From: Thermosynechococcaceae cyanobacterium YX3bin19
GTDB taxonomy: Bacteria; Cyanobacteriota; Cyanobacteriia; Thermosynechococcales; Thermosynechococcaceae
Direction: 5' to 3'
DNA: 48,719 nucleotides
Assembly: GCA_030447595.1 (NCBI GenBank)
Contig: JAUJON010000011.1
Span: 1-48,719 of the forward strand
The notes under the pieces were generated by a model. That model saw nothing but the letters and a program-made list of their open reading frames with translations, was not told the DNA's origin and made no database searches. How positions within the stretch are numbered: the first letter of the stretch is position 1; the number at the start of each line of letters is the position of its first letter. This document shows positions 1 to 10,088 of this stretch, in pieces. The position numbers and the translations under genes are program-made.

Positions 1-162
1 ACCAATAAAAAAGTCTTCCCGCTGCCGCCACAGCCATTCTAGGCAAGTCACCAGCATCAGCAGTTGCAGGTAGTGCAAAGAACTTTCCATTTCTGGCTCA
101 TCGCTGAGGAGTTGAGCCCCATTGGGCATCTGGGCTTCAAGCTCTTGTGCTGTTAGGTACAT
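1..162 (-). CDS. Uma2-family (DUF820) endonuclease-like protein, N-terminal fragment
   Basis: The minus strand reads open from an ATG at 160-162 to the window edge, giving 54 residues that begin MYLTAQELEAQMP and contain the DEPEMESSLHYLQLL stretch. I recognise this from the many cyanobacterial Uma2/DUF820 proteins, which have a PD-(D/E)XK nuclease-like fold and no well-established role. The catalytic part lies outside the window. The reading frame is clean. The assignment rests on remembered family similarity over a short N-terminus, so it is moderately sure. Confidence 0.6.
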   Translation of the reverse strand, partial: MYLTAQELEAQMPNGAQLLSDEPEMESSLHYLQLLMLVTCLEWLWRQREDFFIG

Positions 163-414
163 TGGGCACCTGCCTGACACTGCCTTCATTGTATCCTAGA
201 CTGCTTACCATTGAGGTGGAGGATTACAGCTCAGTCATCAAGAGCTCCATCTCTTGATTGATCAACTGCCGAAACGACCACTTGGACTTGCAATACAAAT
301 CTGGCTGTTAGGATTTTTAAAGCTCCTGATTTATTTCAGTAATGGCTGCTTGAGTAGCAGTTCAAGCTTCTCTGATTAAACTAAGACTCTGGCCATCAAT
401 CTCTTCTAGGACCT
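163..414. other. Intergenic region upstream of obgE with one hairpin
   Basis: No convincing gene lies between the Uma2 start and obgE. A perfect 8-bp inverted repeat, ATCAAGAG/CTCTTGAT with a 6-nt loop, spans 237-258. It has no T-tract, so it is not a clear terminator. The rest is A/T-rich and presumably contains the divergent promoters, but I could not place boxes with confidence. Confidence 0.4.
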
Positions 415-1431
415 ATGCAGTTTATCGATCAAGTTGAAATTCAAGTCAAAGCAGGTGACGGGGGAGACGGTATTGTGGCCTTCCGGCGAGAGAAATACGT
501 CCCTGCTGGTGGTCCTGCGGGTGGCAATGGAGGTTATGGAGGGTCGGTAATCCTCAAGGCGGTTCTGCATCTGCAGACACTTTTGGACTTTAAGTACGCC
601 CACTTATTCCAAGCCGAGAACGGCCAGCGCGGTGGGCCCAAGAATCTTACAGGTGCTTCCGGACGCGATCGCATCATTGAAGTTCCCTGCGGCACTGTGG
701 TTTTTGATGCTCACACCGGAGAACTACTGGGAGACTTGACCCAACCGGAACAGACACTCTGTCTGGCAAAGGGTGGTAAAGGTGGCTTGGGGAATAAACA
801 CTTTCTCAGCAATCGCAACCGAGCGCCTGAGCATGCTTTACCTGGTCTTCCGGGAGAGGAGCGATCCCTGCGTTTGGAACTTAAGCTATTAGCTGAGGTG
901 GGCATTATTGGTTTACCTAATGCCGGTAAATCAACCCTAATTTCAGTCTTGTCGGCAGCGCGGCCCAAGATTGCCGATTATCCCTTCACAACGCTGGTGC
1001 CGAACCTCGGCGTTGTCCGGCGGCCTATGGGAGATGGCACTGTGTTTGCCGATATTCCCGGTTTAATTGCTGGAGCGCATACGGGTGCAGGTTTAGGCCA
1101 CGACTTCCTCCGCCATGTGGAGCGGACCCGCCTGCTGCTGCACTTGGTCGATGCCACGGTTGCCGACCCCTTTGCCGCTTACCAAGCGATCCAGCAGGAA
1201 CTGGCGGCCTATGGCCATGATTTAATGGAGCGGCCTCAGGTTGTAGCACTTAACAAAATTGACGCGCTGGAGACTGGAGAGGTAGAAATACTCACAGAGC
1301 AACTGCAGCAGGCAAGCCATCAGACTGTTTTTGCTATTTCTGCAGTAGCCCGTGTGGGGCTTGAACCTTTGCTCAGCCGCATATGGGAGTTATTGGATCA
1401 GCTGGCACCAGCCAGTCCAGCCATCCGGTAA
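415..1431 (+). CDS. obgE: Obg/CgtA GTPase
   Basis: This is a 338-residue ribosome-associated GTPase of the Obg family, which acts in 50S subunit assembly. The glycine-rich Obg fold occupies about residues 1-158 (repeated GDGG, GGPAGG and GGKGG runs). The G domain follows, with G1 GLPNAGKST at 166-174, G3 DIPG at 213-216, G4 NKID at 280-283 and an SA pair at 309-310. The protein lacks the extra C-terminal domain of some homologs and stops soon after the G domain. The ATG at 415 fits the family N-terminus MQFIDQVEI exactly. The reading frame is intact. Confidence 0.96.
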   Translation: MQFIDQVEIQVKAGDGGDGIVAFRREKYVPAGGPAGGNGGYGGSVILKAVLHLQTLLDFKYAHLFQAENGQRGGPKNLTGASGRDRIIEVPCGTVVFDAHTGELLGDLTQPEQTLCLAKGGKGGLGNKHFLSNRNRAPEHALPGLPGEERSLRLELKLLAEVGIIGLPNAGKSTLISVLSAARPKIADYPFTTLVPNLGVVRRPMGDGTVFADIPGLIAGAHTGAGLGHDFLRHVERTRLLLHLVDATVADPFAAYQAIQQELAAYGHDLMERPQVVALNKIDALETGEVEILTEQLQQASHQTVFAISAVARVGLEPLLSRIWELLDQLAPASPAIR

Positions 1432-1458
1432 TTCCATAGCGGGTTCTAGATAGACTAC

Positions 1459-2859
1459 TTACTCTAGCGGCGGTGAGGCAGGAGAATTAGTCCCAGCTTG
1501 GTTTATGCCAGGAGCAGTTAAGGTTCCTGGCGGGCTGAGGGGTGGTTGGCTCTGGTAGTTGTAGACCAATCGAGAAATTTGTCGAATCAGCTCTTGAGCC
1601 CGGGGATCGTTGTGAGGTCGCTTGACCACAACCGTTGCCACGTAGCGTTGGCCGTTTGGCATATCAATCAGCCCAGTGTCCCCCACCGTGGAACCAATAT
1701 CACCCGTTTTGTGGGCAATGGTTGCGCCTTTTCCTAAACCCCGTGGCAGTAGGGTATCTGTAACCGTCTGCCGCATAATATTGAGCAGGCGATCGCGACT
1801 TTGACGAGATAATAAATTGCCTTCACTCACCAGAGTCATGAGTTTGGTTAAATCTTGAGGACTGGTCGTGTTGGTTCCTTCCAGGTCGGCCAGCAAATTA
1901 TGAATCATTGTCTGAGTTAGCCCCCAAGCCTGGAACCGCTGGTTTAAGGCTGCTGCCCCGCCTAAACGGTCAATTAACAAGTTAGTTGCCGTATTGTCAC
2001 TAATCACAATCATTTGCGTAGCAGTTTCTAGAGCACTAAACTGGCTACCAGGTTTCTTGTACTGCATTGCCCCCGATCCCCCAGCAATCAGGTCCGGGCG
2101 CATGATTAGCTGCTCGTCCAGGCGAATTTTGCCGGCATCGACATCTTGAAAAAAGGCTACTAAGATTGGCACTTTAATCATGCTGGCTGCAGAAAAAGAA
2201 GATGTGCCGTTCAGGTCTAGAAAGGCTCCCGTATTGAGATTGAGAAAGAACATGCCTGGAGTTAATCCCGGTTGGGCAGCAGCCAGAACCTGAATCTGCT
2301 GCCTCAACAGGGCCATTTCCAAGTCTCGTTTCAGCGTGGCATCAAAGGGGTTTACAGGGGTCGGCGACGGTGACGTTATACGGCTCTCATCGTCTGAGGG
2401 TCGGGTTGCTTGTTGCTCACCTGTCAAGCCCCGAATTGTGAAGACGATGCCCGCGATCGCGCCAGCTCCTATGCCAAGGATCAATAAGCGCAGGAGCAAG
2501 ACTAGCACAATCGACCCGGCTTGAAACGGCTTACGGGCGGCTTGTCGATGAGTAGGAATCTGAACCGGTTGACTGCGAGGTCTTGCTCCTGCCAGCTTTA
2601 CAGCAGGTTGGGTTGGAGGTCGCTTCACTTGGGAACTTTTTGTAGAAACATGGTTCGGAGTAACCCGTTGGGAGCTTGGTGGCGGGGCCATACGGACTGA
2701 AGTTTTATCCTGCGAACCATTATTCGAACGAACAGGTTGAAAAGGTTGTGATCTAGAGTGACGTTGCAAATCCGAGAATGCGTCCGCTTGGCGCGCCTGC
2801 TTTCGTTTAACCTGCTGGCGACGCCGCCGACCTGATGTTTGCTCAAATTTTCGCGTCAC
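1459..2859 (-). CDS. Membrane-anchored class A beta-lactamase-like serine hydrolase
   Basis: The 466-residue protein has a very basic, low-complexity N-terminus (about 1-113, many R/K/Q/S/P), one transmembrane segment at about 115-143 and a periplasmic serine-hydrolase domain. The class A beta-lactamase motifs are present: SxxK as SMIK at 226-229, SDN at 287-289 and KTG at 384-386. A possible general-base glutamate sits in EGTN at about 327-330. Cyanobacteria often carry such proteins, and it is not clear whether they degrade beta-lactams or act as cell-wall peptidases. The anchor and long basic tail make a wall-associated role plausible. It converges on obgE, and the frame is intact. A tandem 18-bp repeat lies just upstream. 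Confidence 0.85.
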   Translation of the reverse strand: MTRKFEQTSGRRRRQQVKRKQARQADAFSDLQRHSRSQPFQPVRSNNGSQDKTSVRMAPPPSSQRVTPNHVSTKSSQVKRPPTQPAVKLAGARPRSQPVQIPTHRQAARKPFQAGSIVLVLLLRLLILGIGAGAIAGIVFTIRGLTGEQQATRPSDDESRITSPSPTPVNPFDATLKRDLEMALLRQQIQVLAAAQPGLTPGMFFLNLNTGAFLDLNGTSSFSAASMIKVPILVAFFQDVDAGKIRLDEQLIMRPDLIAGGSGAMQYKKPGSQFSALETATQMIVISDNTATNLLIDRLGGAAALNQRFQAWGLTQTMIHNLLADLEGTNTTSPQDLTKLMTLVSEGNLLSRQSRDRLLNIMRQTVTDTLLPRGLGKGATIAHKTGDIGSTVGDTGLIDMPNGQRYVATVVVKRPHNDPRAQELIRQISRLVYNYQSQPPLSPPGTLTAPGINQAGTNSPASPPLE

Positions 2860-2874
2860 GATGACCTCTTCTAT

Positions 2875-2910
2875 ACACCAGTAAACTACAGTACACCAGT
2901 AAACTACAGT
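2875..2910. repeat. Two perfect 18-bp tandem repeats upstream of the beta-lactamase-like gene
   Basis: The unit ACACCAGTAAACTACAGT occurs twice head to tail (2875-2892 and 2893-2910), 15 bp upstream of the divergently read start at 2859. It could be a recent duplication or a duplicated regulatory site. Nothing else in the 2911-3123 gap resembles a gene. Confidence 0.8.
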
Positions 2911-3123
2911 GAGTCTGAGGGCTTGCTAAGTCAGAGTTACAACAACCTTAGGTGGATGAGCCTCCAGTTGCCACTTTAGTTTTAAGCCAGCCTGAGATTC
3001 TTCAAGTTATATACAACGGAAAACCACTATGTGCCTAGTAACAGGTATTTACCAGACTAGATAAATCACTCTACTCTCTCAGTTCTTGGCTATCGGTTAG
3101 TAGCACTTTCCCCATTTTTTGAA

Positions 3124-3975
3124 TCAAATTTGACGATTTGAAGCTGTTTGCAACGCCCAGGTAACCTGAGACAGGATACCCCGAAGCATGCTCACTTCTT
3201 CACTTGAAAGTTGGGACCGATTAAATAGCCGCCGGAACTTCTCCATGCGGCTAGCTGTAGTCTGCGGGTAAAGGTAACCAATCTTTAATAGCACAGCTTC
3301 TAACTGCTGGTAGTAGCCTTCCAGAACTTCAAATGAAGCGGGAGTAATTTCGTTAGGTGTTTCAGGTAGCTGATCCTTTGGCAAATCTGAATTGGCCGCA
3401 GTCGCAGCTTGCACCTCTACGCTGGGGTTGCTATTGACTTGGGTGATCTGATAAAGCTCATAGCAGCAAATTGCCACAGCTTGAGCCAAATTTAGAGAAG
3501 GATACTCTGGGTTAGAGGGAATGCGAACAAATCGTTGAGCATAGTTCAACTCAGTATTGCTCAATCCCCGCTCTTCTGGACCAAAAATTAAAGCCGATTG
3601 GTATGAGAATACTCCTGGCTCGGCCTGGGTAGAACCGTAAGTGTTTGAAGGTAGCGGCTCTACTAACCAAGGTAAGCTCATTCTCGGATGTTCTAAATGA
3701 GCCGTAGATGCACGAGTTCGAACTGTTGTAGCGATCGCCCGCTGACATCCTTCTAGAGCTCTAGGCAAAGTAGCAACCCGTTGGGCCGCCTCCAGAACAT
3801 CTATGGCATGAACCGCCATCTGCCGAGCGTTGCTGTCTAAAGGATCACATTGAGGATTCACCAGCACTAACCTACGTAACCCCATATTTTTCATAACTCT
3901 GGCGATCGCACCAATGTTAAGGGGTCCCGCTGGCTCTACTAAGATAATTCGTACCTGAGCTAAGGTCGTTGTCAC
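3124..3975 (-). CDS. trmJ: TrmH/SpoU-family RNA methyltransferase, TrmJ-like
   Basis: This 283-residue enzyme is a SPOUT methyltransferase. The three SpoU motifs are visible: NIGAIARVMKNMG near residue 20, LIFGPEERGLSN near 130 and PSLNLAQAVAICCYEL near 157. These form the knotted SAM-binding site. The N-terminal placement of the catalytic domain followed by a helical tail matches TrmJ, which makes 2'-O-methylation at position 32 of certain tRNAs, but assigning the substrate is inference. The frame is intact. Residues about 175-205 form a polar linker between the catalytic domain and the C-terminal helices. Confidence 0.85.
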   Translation of the reverse strand: MTTTLAQVRIILVEPAGPLNIGAIARVMKNMGLRRLVLVNPQCDPLDSNARQMAVHAIDVLEAAQRVATLPRALEGCQRAIATTVRTRASTAHLEHPRMSLPWLVEPLPSNTYGSTQAEPGVFSYQSALIFGPEERGLSNTELNYAQRFVRIPSNPEYPSLNLAQAVAICCYELYQITQVNSNPSVEVQAATAANSDLPKDQLPETPNEITPASFEVLEGYYQQLEAVLLKIGYLYPQTTASRMEKFRRLFNRSQLSSEEVSMLRGILSQVTWALQTASNRQI

Positions 3976-4040
3976 TATAATCTCATCAAGCTCAGATAGC
4001 TAAGAGTATATTTTGGCTACTCGTTCAGGTATGACCATTA

Positions 4041-4066
4041 CCGGGAGGCAGTCAGAACACTCCCGG
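4041..4066 (-). terminator. Hairpin between the small acidic gene and trmJ, possible terminator
   Basis: CCGGGAG (4041-4047) and CTCCCGG (4060-4066) form a 7-bp GC-rich stem with a 12-nt loop. It lies 17 bp downstream of the stop of the minus-strand gene at 4083. There is no clear T-tract, so termination is only likely. Confidence 0.4.
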
Positions 4067-4082
4067 GACAATCCAAATTAGA

Positions 4083-4361
4083 TTATTCTTCAACGTACAT
4101 GGGTGGCTCAATTGCAAAGTTGTTCAGCTGGCCTGCTTCATCCAACCGATAACCATCTGCAGTTTGGTAATCACCGCTCTCTGCTAACTCTTGTTCTGCA
4201 TCTGCCCGAACTTGATCTTCGTTGAGCTTGGCATCAGCTCCCGAGGGGATGCGCTCGTTTGGGTCATTGACATCAGTCGATTGCGCCGTTTGCACAGCCC
4301 AGTGGTCTCCTGCGGCTCCTTTTCCAGGCTGAGCATCGTTAGGTTTGGGTTCATTCGTCAT
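4083..4361 (-). CDS. Small acidic hypothetical protein with an LHC-like N-terminal motif at its C-terminus
   Basis: A 92-residue, highly acidic, soluble-looking protein. It has no membrane helix and is rich in D, E, N and Q, so it is probably largely disordered. The C-terminus GQLNNFAIEPPMYVEE resembles the short conserved lead segment of cyanobacterial ssl1498-type light-harvesting-like proteins, but the membrane helix that follows it there is absent. A strong ribosome binding site (AGGAGG) sits 7 nt before the ATG, which fixes the start. Function is unknown. Confidence 0.75.
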   Translation of the reverse strand: MTNEPKPNDAQPGKGAAGDHWAVQTAQSTDVNDPNERIPSGADAKLNEDQVRADAEQELAESGDYQTADGYRLDEAGQLNNFAIEPPMYVEE

Positions 4362-4560
4362 AAATAGTTCCTCCTGATTTTTACTTCAGAACTGACTATG
4401 AAGGAAGTACAGTTCACGGTAAAGAGATATTAAAGCTAGCCTTAATCAGTTGCTGGCTTATCGTTATTGCTCCCTAAGATAACTCAGTTAGGCCAAGGGT
4501 TCCTCTTTCAAGAGGATTAAATTGCGATCGCGCTTAAACGCCCTGTATCCAGCAAGGCAT

Positions 4561-5370
4561 CTACAGTAACTCAAGTTGTACCTGGGATACAGTGCTGGTA
4601 TTAACTCCCATCAGTCCCTGAAGGTGGCGAGCAGTCGTAATGGACTGGCTTTTGTAGCAGTTGTTAGCGAAGACGTATACCTGCTGGGCCTGCTGTTGGA
4701 GTTTTTGCAGCTTCGGCACCCATTCAGCGAGTTCATTCTCGGTGTAGCGGTAGTCATAGCGTTCATGGGCCTGCTCGTGCTGCCACCACTTGGCGGCATT
4801 CCGACCATGAAAGCGAACATAGGCAATTGGGGTTGTCGCCACGGCAATCGGAGGAATTAAGCTTGCATACTGTGGCTGATCAACGCAGCAAAAGCCAAGT
4901 TCTAGGTCAGAAAGCCACTCAAACACGGTTTTTGCGACCCAGCTACGATGACGAAACTCAACCACTGTGGGAATACCATTCATGAAATTACGGAAGCTGT
5001 GGAGGTAAGCACGGTTCTCATCGCTTTGATGAAATGAAGTGGGAAACTGAGCCAAAATACAGCCAAGTTTGCCTTGGTCTTGCAGCGGAGCCAAGGCCGT
5101 GCAAAATTCTTGAAAGGTTGTCGGAGTAGCACTGCGCTCGTGAGTCATAGCCTGATTTGCCTTCAGAGTAAAGGTAAACCCATCAGGAACTCTGCGTGCC
5201 ATGCCAGCTAGGGCGCGAGCAGAGGGCATGCGGTAGTAGGTATAGTTAAGCTCAACCGTGTTGAACTCCCCGGCATAATAGCTCAACATATCGGACTGTT
5301 TAATTCCCAATGGGTAGTAAGATCCCTGCCAGTCCGGGTAACTATATCCGCTCGTACCAATTCGCAGCAT
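4561..5370 (-). CDS. DUF72 (YecE-like) TIM-barrel protein
   Basis: This 269-residue protein begins MLRIGTSGYSYPDWQGSYYP and contains FNTVELNYTYYRMP, GFTFTLKANQAMTH, VEFRHRSW, YVRFHGR and VFANNCYKSQS. These are the successive strands of the DUF72/YecE family, a TIM-barrel group of unassigned biochemical function. The length is normal and the frame is intact. The start is supported by the conserved MxRIGTSG opening. No neighbour suggests a pathway. The 190 bp before the small acidic gene contain one HIP1 site and no gene. Confidence 0.9.
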   Translation of the reverse strand: MLRIGTSGYSYPDWQGSYYPLGIKQSDMLSYYAGEFNTVELNYTYYRMPSARALAGMARRVPDGFTFTLKANQAMTHERSATPTTFQEFCTALAPLQDQGKLGCILAQFPTSFHQSDENRAYLHSFRNFMNGIPTVVEFRHRSWVAKTVFEWLSDLELGFCCVDQPQYASLIPPIAVATTPIAYVRFHGRNAAKWWQHEQAHERYDYRYTENELAEWVPKLQKLQQQAQQVYVFANNCYKSQSITTARHLQGLMGVNTSTVSQVQLELL

Positions 5371-5618
5371 CGTTCTTCTTTTGCGAGCTATTCAGCATCA
5401 CTGCACCAGGGGCAATTCTCAGACAAAATTTTTGCTGATCCCAGTAGTTACGATTCTAATTCTGTAATCTCAGTGATTGTCATTCTGGACCCTCTTGACT
5501 ACCTCAGCAGTGGGTGGGGTCTGTGAATGGTTAGTTTTTCCATCCAGGATTTTTTAGCTTGCTAATTTAAGGCAGTAGCGGAAGAGCGTTAGGATAGTTA
5601 ATGGTTTGTCTCGCCTTG

Positions 5619-5630
5619 GGTAACGTTACC
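5619..5630. promoter_or_regulatory. 12-bp palindrome abutting the cysE start codon
   Basis: GGTAACGTTACC is a perfect 12-bp palindrome that ends one base before the proposed GTG start of cysE at 5631. Its position overlaps where a ribosome binding site would be, and no standard one is visible. It could be an operator or an RNA hairpin that limits translation. A role is inferred from position only. Confidence 0.4.
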
Positions 5631-6311
5631 GTGCTTACTACTCTCAAGACTGACTTCCAGATTATCTTTAAGCGTGACCCTGCGGCTCGCAACTGGTTAG
5701 AAGTTCTGCTTTATACCCGGGGCTTGTAGCACTAGTGCTACACCGCTTCGCCCATCGTCTCGTAAGCTAGGTGTCCCTTTCGTGCCGCGATTGATCTCTC
5801 CCATATTGCCCGGTTCTTAACAGGTGTGGAAATCCATCCGGGTGCGGTAATTGGTCAAGGCGTCTTTATTGATCATGGTATGGGCGTGGTAATTGGTGAA
5901 ACAGCCGTTGTCGGCGACTACAGCTTAATTTATCAAGGAGTAACTCTAGGCGGTACGGGTAAGGAAATCGGTAAGCGTCACCCAAGCTTAGGCAACAACG
6001 TTGTCGTGGGCGCTGGGGCAAAAGTTCTAGGTAACCTGCAAATTGGCCACAATGTGCGGATTGGCGCTGGCTCGGTAGTTCTACGAGACGTACCCTCTGA
6101 CTGCACAGTGTTGTCGGAGTACCAGGCCGAATTGTCTATCGGGCTGGTGAAAAAGTTGATCCCCGGAGCATGGGCGGCTGCCAGATGCGGAAGCAGAGGT
6201 AATTGGACTCTCGTTGACCGGATTGAGATGCTGGAACAACAGGTGCAGGATCTCCAGCGATCGCTCGTCAAGGTTGCTGCCCATGCCAGCTCTCGGACCG
6301 TAATCATCTGA
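5631..6311 (+). CDS. cysE: Serine O-acetyltransferase (frameshifted in this sequence)
   Basis: CysE transfers acetyl from acetyl-CoA to serine, the first step of cysteine synthesis. The proposed GTG start gives [20 protein letters not shown], the usual short cyanobacterial N-terminus. The left-handed beta-helix is intact from about 5826, with [29 protein letters not shown] and [10 protein letters not shown]. Between about 5720 and 5825 the frame is lost, although all three frames together spell the expected HRFAH...VPFVPRLIS...[12 protein letters not shown]. Further one-base losses near 6110, 6160 and 6203 scramble PGRIVYRAG...[15 protein letters not shown] and then restore frame. I read these as sequence errors in a full-length gene. 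True decay cannot be excluded. Confidence 0.85.
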
Positions 6312-6380
6312 GCTGCCGCCTGAGAGACAGGGCGGTTGAGCAGTTTCTAGATGGATCGGGAACTAAAATCTCTAACAGAC

Positions 6381-8756
6381 ATGCGCATTTCTCTGAACTG
6401 GCTGCGGGAACTGGTGGAATTTGATATGGACCCGGAGGTGCTGGCTGAGGCACTGACCATGGCCGGGTTTGAGGTTGAAGAAATTGAGGATCGCTGGACT
6501 TGGGCCGATGGCGTTGTCCTGGGAAAAGTGACAAGCTGCAAACCCCATCCCAACGCTGATCGATTGAGAGTCTGTCAGGTCGATATGGGGTTGGAATCGA
6601 CTTTGAACATCGTCTGTGGGCTGCAATGTTCAAACAGATCTTTATGTACCCGTTGCCACAGTCGGCACCTACTTACCGAAGGTTGATCTGAAAATTCGTC
6701 CTTCAAAACTGCGGGGTGTCCCCTGGAGGGAATGATTTGTTCCCTGGCTGAGCTAGGACTAGAAAAGGAATCCAGCGGCATCCATCGCTTTGAGCTAGAA
6801 CCTCAGATCGGTAGTGACGTCCGACCCTTGCTGGGTCTAGATGACGTGATTTTAGATTTGACTTCTACGGCAAACCGGGCAGACGCGCTCAGCATGGTGG
6901 GTATTGCCCGAGAAGTCGCTGCAATTACCGGGGCACCCCTGAAACTGCCCTCGCCGCCAGCGATTCAAGTTCCCAGAGGATCGAGGGGCAGCCATAAAAA
7001 TTTCTGAGACCCATGCCTGTCCTGCATACCTCAGCACAGTGATTGAACAGGTTAAAATTGGTCCATCCCCGGAGTGGCTGCAGCGACGACTCCAGTCCGC
7101 AGGCACGCGACCGATTAATAACGTGGTAGACGTTACCAACTACATCCTGCTGGAGTGGGGCCAGCCCCTGCATGCGTTTGACCGGGATTCTCTCCAAAAG
7201 GTAGCGGGGATCTTCTCTCACCTTAGAGTTCGCTTTGCCGAGCCAGAGGAAACTTTGGTGACCCTAGACAGTCAGAAGCGGACCCTCCAAGACCAAACCT
7301 TGGTGATTACGGCAAATAATCAGCCCGTGGCCTTAGCAGGGCTGATGGAGAGTGGTGAGGCCACAGAAGTTCATGCGGAAAGCCAGAACTTAATTTTAGA
7401 AGCGGCTCTATTCAACCCGACCAGTATTCGCCGCTCTGCTCGCAGCCAGGGCTTACGGACAGAGGCTTCCGCGAGATACGAACGCGGGGTGAATGATACA
7501 GAACTAGAGGTTGCCTGTGCTCATGCGCTGCAAATGATTCAGGATTTGGCCGGTGGGGTCAGTGAGCCAGCAGTTGAACTGATCGCCGCGTGGACTCTAA
7601 ACGGTCAATTGAACTCCGTTTAAGCCGTGTGAACCAAGTGTTAGGCCTCTGTGGAGTCAGAAGCAGAGGAGATGAGCAGCCAGACGAGGTTGAGCGGCTC
7701 CTTGAGGTCTTGGGCTTTACAATTACCGCTAATGCTGACAATCAGTCTGGACCGTCAACGTTCCACCGTACCGCTATCGCGATATTGAGCGGGAGATTGA
7801 TCTGATTGAGGAAATTGCCCGGCTATACGGCTATAACAACTTCTGGCGACACACTTCCAGCAAAGACTGAAGTAGGGCAGCTTTCGCTGGACCAGAGTTT
7901 AATTCGCCGCCCGCGAGAAGTATTCCGGCAACAGGTTCTGACGGAGTTGATGCACCACACCTTGGTCAAGCCAGGCGTAGCAAGACAGGTAGTGATTATT
8001 AACCCCCTATTTAGCGAGTACTCAGCCCTACGGACAGATCTGCTTGCAGGTTTGATTGACGCCTGCCAGTACAACTGGGAGCAGGGCAATGGCTGCTTAA
8101 ATTGATTTGAGATTGGCCGGGTCTTTTGGCAAAATGAGGACTGCCACAATGAAGCGGATGCGATTGCTGGCATTCTTGGGGGCAATTTGGCCTGTGGCAA
8201 TGGCTGCAAGGCGGTTCAACACGGCCCATGACCTGGGTTTGAAGCCAAAGGAGTGCTGGAAAGCGTGTTCGAACGTTTAGGTCTCGCCAGTTGAGTATCA
8301 ACCCGACCGGCGAGACTCCCGGCTTCATCCCGGACGGACTGCTTCGCTATGGATTCAGGGGTACGCTTGGGTAGCTTTGGACAACTGCACCCCCAGTTAC
8401 GCCGAGAGCGAGATTTACCGATGAAGTGTATGCCTTTGAGTTGGATCTGGATGTGCTGCTGGACTACCTGGCACAAAACCAGGAAACACAATTCATCTTC
8501 CGGCCTTATTCAACTTATCCGGCATCCTCGCGATATTGCCTTTTTTGCGCCAGTACAGATTTCTGTTGCTTATCGCCAGGCAGCAGCTGGAATCGGTGGA
8601 ACTATTTGATGAGTATCGTGGCGAGAACGTGCCACAGGACAGCGGAGTTTGGCCTTTCGATTGGTTCACCGGGAGCGTGATCGTACGCTTACCGATGCAG
8701 AACCCATCCACCGGAAAGTTCTAGAAGAAAAGCTAAATGTCAGTCTGAGAAGTTGA
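6381..8756 (+). CDS. pheT: Phenylalanyl-tRNA synthetase beta subunit (many frameshifts in this sequence)
   Basis: PheT is the beta chain of the essential alpha2beta2 phenylalanyl-tRNA synthetase. The start [15 protein letters not shown] at 6381 and the C-terminus [20 protein letters not shown] before the TGA at 8754-8756 are both clear. In between, all family regions can be followed in order: [75 protein letters not shown] and [13 protein letters not shown]. They change frame at least eight times. An essential gene with this many small indels points to poor sequence quality, or less likely to a dead copy with a good one elsewhere. Damage is denser here than in most flanking genes. Confidence 0.85.
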
Positions 8757-8793
8757 GTACTTAACGGCTAAGCTCTAAGCTCGACTTTATCCA

Positions 8794-10080
8794 TTAAGCA
8801 GCATAGCAAAGCAAGTCAGACCAAGTGTTGAAGAGGGCACGAGGGACTTTAACCGTGTTCACATCGGTACTTGACATCTGAAAAGTCTGCATTTGCCAAA
8901 GCTGTTGTGACAAGCGCGAGCGCATCTGCAAATGTCGGTAGCGCCTTCTGATACCAAGCTGCTTTTGGCAGCTCAAACGGATGCTGCTTTTGCTGCTGAT
9001 GGGCAACGACGGTCACGATTGAGAACAGCGCGAGTAGCGCAGCGATGGCCTGCGGTGACCATTGACGCTGAGATTCAACCCCCAGATGAGCACGGGCTTC
9101 CTCAAAAGTGACTTCCATTGCCATCGCAACCGAAACCATTGCAAGATTTGAACTGGCGTGGCCTTTAGGTCTGTGCATAAGAGCGCCTGGGTTTCAAACT
9201 TCCCTTTGGGATCTTTTATCAAGACCCAGCGAATGGGCACAGCTGGCATCCCGGTTTTGAATTGCGGTTGCCGAGGTGACCCGGATAGTCACCCTGACCA
9301 TACCAGTCCTGCATCTCAACCGTCTGCCAAGGAGTGTAGGTTATTCCGCCAAGCGCTTTCAGGAGCAGGCAGTCGCTTGCCCACCTTCCGGGGCCGTCCC
9401 ATTTGTTTGGGGCGACGAAGCGGTGCTGGTTGGTAGAGTTGAGCATCTAAGTCTGATGATATGCACTGGCCTGCTCATCTGGCAGAGTGCCCACAACAGC
9501 TCCAATGCGGCAAAGCTGCCATCGGTAACCACAACCATCGCTCTCGTCGGCAACCATCGCCGCACTTGCCGTACCATCTGTCTGGCCCAATCCGTCAGCT
9601 GCTTGTGTCGATGATTTCGCTGTTCATGGTAGCGTTGCGAAGGGGCTAAGACGGTTAGAAACGGTAATGCCCAGATGCCCAGGGAATTGGTACCAGAAGC
9701 ATCAGGCTCAACCACCGCAGACCGCTGGCTTTGACCAAGTGGCTATTGCTGAACGGACCGGGTCACGATAGATATTTCTTGGCTGCGACTTGCCCCGGCG
9801 ACGCTCAATCGTATCGTTCAGCCCCATTACCAGCACTCCTGTTGGTGCAAACACCGCTATCAAATAACGTAACAGGATGTGACAGGCTTTGTGGCTAGAC
9901 CAAACTGCTCGGCTCAGCACTCGGTGGTAGTTCTGAAAATGCGGCTGCTCATGCAAACCCATCACGCGCAAAATTGCACTCACTGTTCGTTTCAGGTGTT
10001 AGAATTGCACCCACAACCAGCACTAAAACTGTCTGCCAACTGGGAAAACAACGGCGCAAACAGGACCATCAAGCTGAGAA
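8794..10080 (-). pseudogene. IS701-like DDE transposase, frameshifted
   Basis: Read on the minus strand, pieces in different frames spell one transposase: VSAILRVMGLHEQPHFQNYH, VMGLNDTIERRRG, IYRDPVRS, a copy of LMLLVPIPW, LPFLTVLAPSQRYH, VVVTDGSFAALELLWA, VPIRWVLIKDPKGKFETQAL, EARAHLGVESQRQWS and finally KVPRALFNTWSDLLCYAA. These are family-typical blocks of cyanobacterial IS701-type DDE transposases with an RNase H-like fold. At least four frame changes mean no full protein is encoded as written. The N-terminus before about 10000 is also out of frame, so the start is approximate. Confidence 0.8.
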
Positions 10081-10088
10081 ATTCTTTC

